A stretch of DNA of 9,934 nt from Gemmataceae bacterium (GTDB lineage: Bacteria > Planctomycetota > Planctomycetia > Gemmatales > Gemmataceae), in the NCBI GenBank assembly GCA_009691815.1, contig SIAL01000101.1, forward strand, positions 1-9,934, given 5' to 3'. Positions 7,801 through 9,934 of the stretch are shown here, piece after piece (the first letter of the stretch is position 1; every line of letters begins with the position of its first letter). The notes below the pieces were generated by a model. That model did not search any database. It saw only the letters and a program-made list of their open reading frames with translations, and had not been told where the DNA came from. A program made the translations under genes and the position numbers.

Positions 7801-7828
7801 CGCAAGGAAAATCCCAACCAGCCCATGA
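4808..7828 (+). CDS. PVC-type membrane-bound dehydrogenase-like protein with HEAT-like repeats and C-terminal cytochrome c domain
   Basis: A 1006-residue exported protein in three parts. Residues 1-30 are a signal peptide (hydrophobic 11-26). Residues about 52-400 match the Pirellula/Verrucomicrobium 'putative membrane-bound dehydrogenase' beta-propeller: PPGFRVECFASEPDLVNP (59-76), HELPNSLTWGPDGWLYG (178-194), NPWGVAINANG (236-246), YCGINWFD (294-301) and LDWYDRYHCYQDANRDPAGIDR (367-388). Two nearly identical EF-hand-like DTDGDGKAD loops (112-120, 155-163) probably bind calcium. Residues about 410-850 are helical, with a HEAT-like pattern. The C-terminal haem domain has C872-A-Q-C875-H876, then GPDITSN, and MPEGM (968-972) supplying a likely axial Met, M968 or M972. 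The family suggests oxidation of a carbohydrate or similar substrate with electrons passed to the haem; substrate and activity are unproven. The start has only a weak AAGG about 10 nt upstream but begins the signal peptide well. It is the first gene of a probable operon with the MBL gene, 28 bp downstream. Confidence 0.93.
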   Translation: MCTFLGRWTPFRWVAFCPVFMILASFEVPAKDDFIPRAQAVKPGPALSVKEAIAKMKVPPGFRVECFASEPDLVNPVAMTIDEKGRVWVTESLEYPRRQPGVGKDRVKILEDTDGDGKADKVTLFAEGLNIPSGIAVGHGGVWVVNSPDLLFYQDTDGDGKADKKEVVLTGFGRDDTHELPNSLTWGPDGWLYGLNGVFNPSVVNHQGKEFRFTCALFRIHPKTREFQVFSEGTSNPWGVAINANGSFFVSACVIDHLWHLAESAYYLRQGGPYPPFTWHLNSIVNYKHQQAAYCGINWFDSAAYPKAFREKLYMGNIHGSCINVDSLERNGSTYKGRGQPDFLTANDAWFMPVVQKTGPDGCLWILDWYDRYHCYQDANRDPAGIDRLHGRLYRVVYKGNQPSKPFDLSKKSDIELVELLGDDNVFYRDHAQRLLTERMIWKKSEANLIELLGKIVLSEETPRKKRLHAFWALGSSGPLDPGLALKLSMDSDPTIRSWVVRFLGNEGALSPHAREIVGKLAQNDSPDVLLQVAIAADKIQGLDPLSIWHQVLTKAGNDPVIPNVIWQNLHPRLPAQAANWLELAKNPGETNRGAGQILARLSDKLLSEKPFHPEAIDKLLEILLQNKLEGGLRQFLGILALRLETGELNGPAKEQLRTLLLPEIRTLSQGTNHSKDIHQIAVINLALFGDATGIENTKVIFEETKNPEALRRRALQSLLRVDANHANELVINRINDPKLGSPEVRGRMVLDLAILDQKELATTLLKEWSKTPSEIQVRIVDLLTGRPTWAKALLAEIANKNIPANALNANTVRKILGFKDKGLTDQVGALWGTLREGRNPEREQVVRQMNDYLRKTPGDPIAGTVLYQKACAQCHKIYGQGQEVGPDITSNGRANFDQLVSNVFDPSLVIGTGYNATTVGTTKGKIFTGLLVENSKERVVLRVQGGILETIPRPEVEEQKTSANSLMPEGMEKQLTPKEWADLFAYLALDRPPTDKNARKIPTSP

Positions 7829-7845
7829 CTTTTTTTTCCTAACCT

Positions 7846-7849
7846 GAGG
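7846..7849 (+). promoter_or_regulatory. Ribosome-binding site supporting a GTG start
   Basis: GAGG lies 7 nt before the GTG at 7857. The next in-frame ATG (7887) would remove the basic n-region of the signal peptide and has no comparable site, so GTG is preferred. Confidence 0.65.
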
Positions 7850-7856
7850 TACCATC

Positions 7857-9791
7857 GTGCGTAAAAAGTCCTCCACTACCCGTCGCATGGTTTTTCTTTT
7901 GATTTGCCTTACCGGGGCGTTTGGGTTAATGGCTCAAGAACTAGCTAAACCCAAGGCAAACTCGACAAACCAAATTCGGCCCTTGGGGGAAGATCTGTAT
8001 AGCGTTGAATCCGGCTTCCGTGGATTGTTGGTCCTGAAAGGAGTTGGCGAGAACAAAGAAGCCCTGTTTATTGATCCTGTTTGTGATCTCCAAACTCTAA
8101 AAACCCTTTGGCTTAGAGACACGGTCATCCCTTTCCCAAAAATTTCTCAAGTCCTCCTTACTCGCCACGACCGCCACAATAGCCAATTTGCCCTTGGATG
8201 GAAGGAAAATGGCGCACGGGTCTTGGCCGCTAAACCCACAGGAGAAATCCTCCAGCCTGCCGCGGTGGCCAAATATTGGGATGATATTGTTCCCCTTCGC
8301 ACATCCCGAATCCTCCATTTCATGCCCGCCCACGGAGTGGACACTGATACGGCACCCACCTCATTCGATTGGGGCGGTTTTAAGCTCGATCTCCAACCTC
8401 TCCCCTGCCCGGCCCCCGACCAACACGGGGTCCTCATTAAGGACACAAAAACCGAAAAAACCACCCTGTTCTGTGCTCAATTGACGACAGGTGAAGGGAA
8501 AGTATTCGCGCCCTACACGACCGACTGGGACCACTGGACCGATCTGGGTTTGAAAACCCACTCCCAATCCATTGACAAGGCCATTGCCCTTTCCCCGGAT
8601 TATTTGATTCCGGCTTTTGGCCCTCTCCCCATTATTGCCCCAACGGCGCTCCTCAAAGACTTAAAAACAAGAGTGAATGAAGCGGGGTTTCTTAAAAGTT
8701 TTGAGCGCTTTTCCAAAGTGCGATTGGGCAACCAGCCCAATTATGCCTTTTTATCTAGGGAACAGGCCGAATCGGGTGGAGCCAAACCCTGGTCGCGATT
8801 GTCGGAAAACCTTTGGAACACGGGGAACACTTTTGTCCTTCGTTCAAAATCGGGTGGTTTTTTGGTGGTGGACCCATGGGATCCCAACAGTGCCAAACAA
8901 ATCCCCATTCTCCAAGAAACCCTCCAGCTGGGCACCCTCGAGGTTATCCTTTGCAGCCACGCGCATTACGACCATTTTGACGGGATCTATTCCATCCTGA
9001 ACCGACCCGGGCAAAACCAAAAGCCAAAGATAATTACCACAACCCAAATAGCGGAACCCCTTGAACATCCCTTCCGGTTTTGGGCACCGTTTCTGGACAA
9101 GCGGCCAATTACCATTGACCAAAGCATTACGGATGGAGGCTCCTTTACATGGCGCGAATATACCTTTCGATTGCACGATTTCCCGGGTCAATCGCGCTAC
9201 ACCATGGCGGCGGAGGTTACTATTGACGGAAAACGGTGCCTATTCACCGCCGACAACTTCTTTCACCAAGATCAATTCAGCGGGTCCGGAGGTTGGATGG
9301 GAATGAACAGAAGCACACCGTTGGGATATGCCCAATCGGCCCGCAAAGTCTTGGATATTGCCCCGGATTGGGTCTTGGCCGAGCATGGCGGTGCCTTTGT
9401 GTTTAACCGTGAAGATTTTGAGAGGCGGGAAAAATGGGGACTTGCAGCTGCCAAAGCTGCCGATGCGCTTTGCCTTTCGGGCGATCATTTGGTGGACTGG
9501 AACCCTCATAGGATCCGTTCAGAGCCTATCCTCATCCAGCAAACGGATCCGGTCACTTCCCCAGTTCGGTGGATTGCCACCAACCCGGGCCAAAAGCCCG
9601 TTCGCCTTGACTGTTCCCTCTCTAAAGGCTTGATCTTTACCAGTCGGGGCCCACAAAAACCGGGAGAAACCCTCGTTTTGGATTCCATTGAACCCTTGGC
9701 CATTCCCAAAAGGGCCAAAGGGGTTGACATCCCCTTGATTTGGGAAAACGGTTTCCCATCCCAAGGGGATACCTTTCGGGTTTGGAGATAA
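7857..9791 (+). CDS. Exported tandem metallo-beta-lactamase-fold protein, N-terminal copy degenerate
   Basis: A 644-residue protein with a signal peptide (basic 1-10, hydrophobic 12-25, possible cleavage after LMA-26). It appears to hold two metallo-beta-lactamase-fold units. The C-terminal unit (about 315-515) has VVDPWDP, then SHAHYDHFDG with H368, H370, D372 and H373, then TADN with D466, and AEHGG with H510; this is the likely active site for hydrolysing an unknown substrate with a dinuclear metal centre. The usual third-motif His (GHS/GHT) is replaced by Q445 in PGQS. The N-terminal unit (about 40-265) follows the same order but reads RHDRHNS at 103-109, AQL in place of ADN, and PAFGP in place of AEHGG, so it has lost most metal ligands. 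Residues about 520-644 are a further beta-rich tail, perhaps a small sandwich domain. GTG start, as supported by GAGG. The gene follows the haem protein by 28 bp. Confidence 0.88.
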   Translation: MRKKSSTTRRMVFLLICLTGAFGLMAQELAKPKANSTNQIRPLGEDLYSVESGFRGLLVLKGVGENKEALFIDPVCDLQTLKTLWLRDTVIPFPKISQVLLTRHDRHNSQFALGWKENGARVLAAKPTGEILQPAAVAKYWDDIVPLRTSRILHFMPAHGVDTDTAPTSFDWGGFKLDLQPLPCPAPDQHGVLIKDTKTEKTTLFCAQLTTGEGKVFAPYTTDWDHWTDLGLKTHSQSIDKAIALSPDYLIPAFGPLPIIAPTALLKDLKTRVNEAGFLKSFERFSKVRLGNQPNYAFLSREQAESGGAKPWSRLSENLWNTGNTFVLRSKSGGFLVVDPWDPNSAKQIPILQETLQLGTLEVILCSHAHYDHFDGIYSILNRPGQNQKPKIITTTQIAEPLEHPFRFWAPFLDKRPITIDQSITDGGSFTWREYTFRLHDFPGQSRYTMAAEVTIDGKRCLFTADNFFHQDQFSGSGGWMGMNRSTPLGYAQSARKVLDIAPDWVLAEHGGAFVFNREDFERREKWGLAAAKAADALCLSGDHLVDWNPHRIRSEPILIQQTDPVTSPVRWIATNPGQKPVRLDCSLSKGLIFTSRGPQKPGETLVLDSIEPLAIPKRAKGVDIPLIWENGFPSQGDTFRVWR

Positions 9792-9795
9792 TTCG

Positions 9796-9934
9796 ACCCG
9801 GTTCTTTCGATTTGGACTGGCCCTTTACCGGGTTTTAGCGATTGTTACGGTTATTCTGTTAGCAAAATTTACCCGGTAATGGAGGGGCATTCGGTCCTTG
9901 CCTCAGTCGGCCATTCCTGATAAAATAACCGGGT
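9796..9934. repeat. Four copies of ACCCGGT/ACCGGGT in alternating orientation
   Basis: The stretch after the MBL stop holds no gene. ACCCGGT occurs at 9796-9802 and 9871-9877, and its reverse complement ACCGGGT at 9827-9833 and 9928-9934, the last one at the window edge. The first pair could form a 7-bp stem with a 24-nt loop followed by TTTT (9833-9836), a weak terminator candidate for the MBL gene. The second pair extends to ACCCGGTAATGG (9871-9882) facing CCATT (9911-9915) and ACCGGGT, with a bulge, and GAGG (9882-9885) can pair with CCTC (9901-9904) inside it. This could be a structured RNA, a terminator or a protein-binding repeat; the sequence is cut here. Confidence 0.5.

Noticed and set aside
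7830..7837. Run of eight T between the haem-protein and MBL genes, as a possible terminator
   Set aside because: No convincing GC-rich stem precedes it; the only pairing is GGAAAA/TTTTCC over a long loop. The genes look co-transcribed.
8844..9191. 115-codon antisense frame in the MBL gene
   Set aside because: No ribosome-binding site or recognisable domain; it lies opposite the conserved HAHYDH region.
1..9934. CRISPR array, tRNA, rRNA or insertion sequence
   Set aside because: No regularly spaced repeats, cloverleaf, rRNA-like stretches or transposase motifs were seen.

Overview
The window most likely comes from a planctomycete or a close relative in the PVC group. The strongest evidence is a 1006-residue exported protein with the Pirellula/Verrucomicrobium-type architecture: a membrane-bound-dehydrogenase beta-propeller, a HEAT-like helical middle and a C-terminal CxxCH haem domain. 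Several other exported or membrane-anchored proteins and a LexA of the 'SPNGVMCHLKALEKKG' type fit this. Base composition looks intermediate, near 50% GC by eye (not computed). Five complete protein genes, one further complete membrane-protein gene and one partial gene fill almost all of the window. I see no tRNA, rRNA, CRISPR array, transposase or phage gene.

Layout. Positions 2-559 (+) hold the 3' part of lexA, cut by the left edge. It converges, with a 10-bp gap, on a leftward group of three genes: a polytopic membrane protein (2536-3954), an exported or membrane-anchored Cys-based protein phosphatase (1888-2499) and a YkgJ-type cysteine-cluster protein (570-1850). Their gaps are 36 and 37 bp, so they are probably co-transcribed. 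A fourth leftward gene, a signal-peptide-bearing VOC/glyoxalase-fold protein (4070-4642), lies upstream and is separated from them by a GC-rich inverted repeat that may be a terminator. A 165-bp divergent intergenic region (4643-4807) follows. To its right are two rightward genes 28 bp apart: the haem dehydrogenase-like protein (4808-7828) and a 644-residue exported metallo-beta-lactamase-fold protein (7857-9791). The last 143 bases have no gene but carry four copies of a 7-base word in alternating orientation.

Working together. LexA is the SOS repressor and has no evident link to its neighbours. The dehydrogenase-like cytochrome and the MBL hydrolase are both predicted to be exported and look like a two-gene operon; a shared role in periplasmic breakdown of an unknown substrate is an inference. 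The three-gene leftward cluster has no established pathway. Its membrane protein has the general layout of GT-C glycosyltransferases but is not confidently one.

The most unusual items are the MBL protein, which appears to be a tandem duplication with a dead N-terminal copy and a Gln where the usual third metal-binding His should be; the alternating ACCCGGT/ACCGGGT repeats at the right edge; and a perfect 10-bp stem that lies in the coding end of the YkgJ gene just past the lexA stop. No clearly new multi-gene system can be claimed from the sequence alone.
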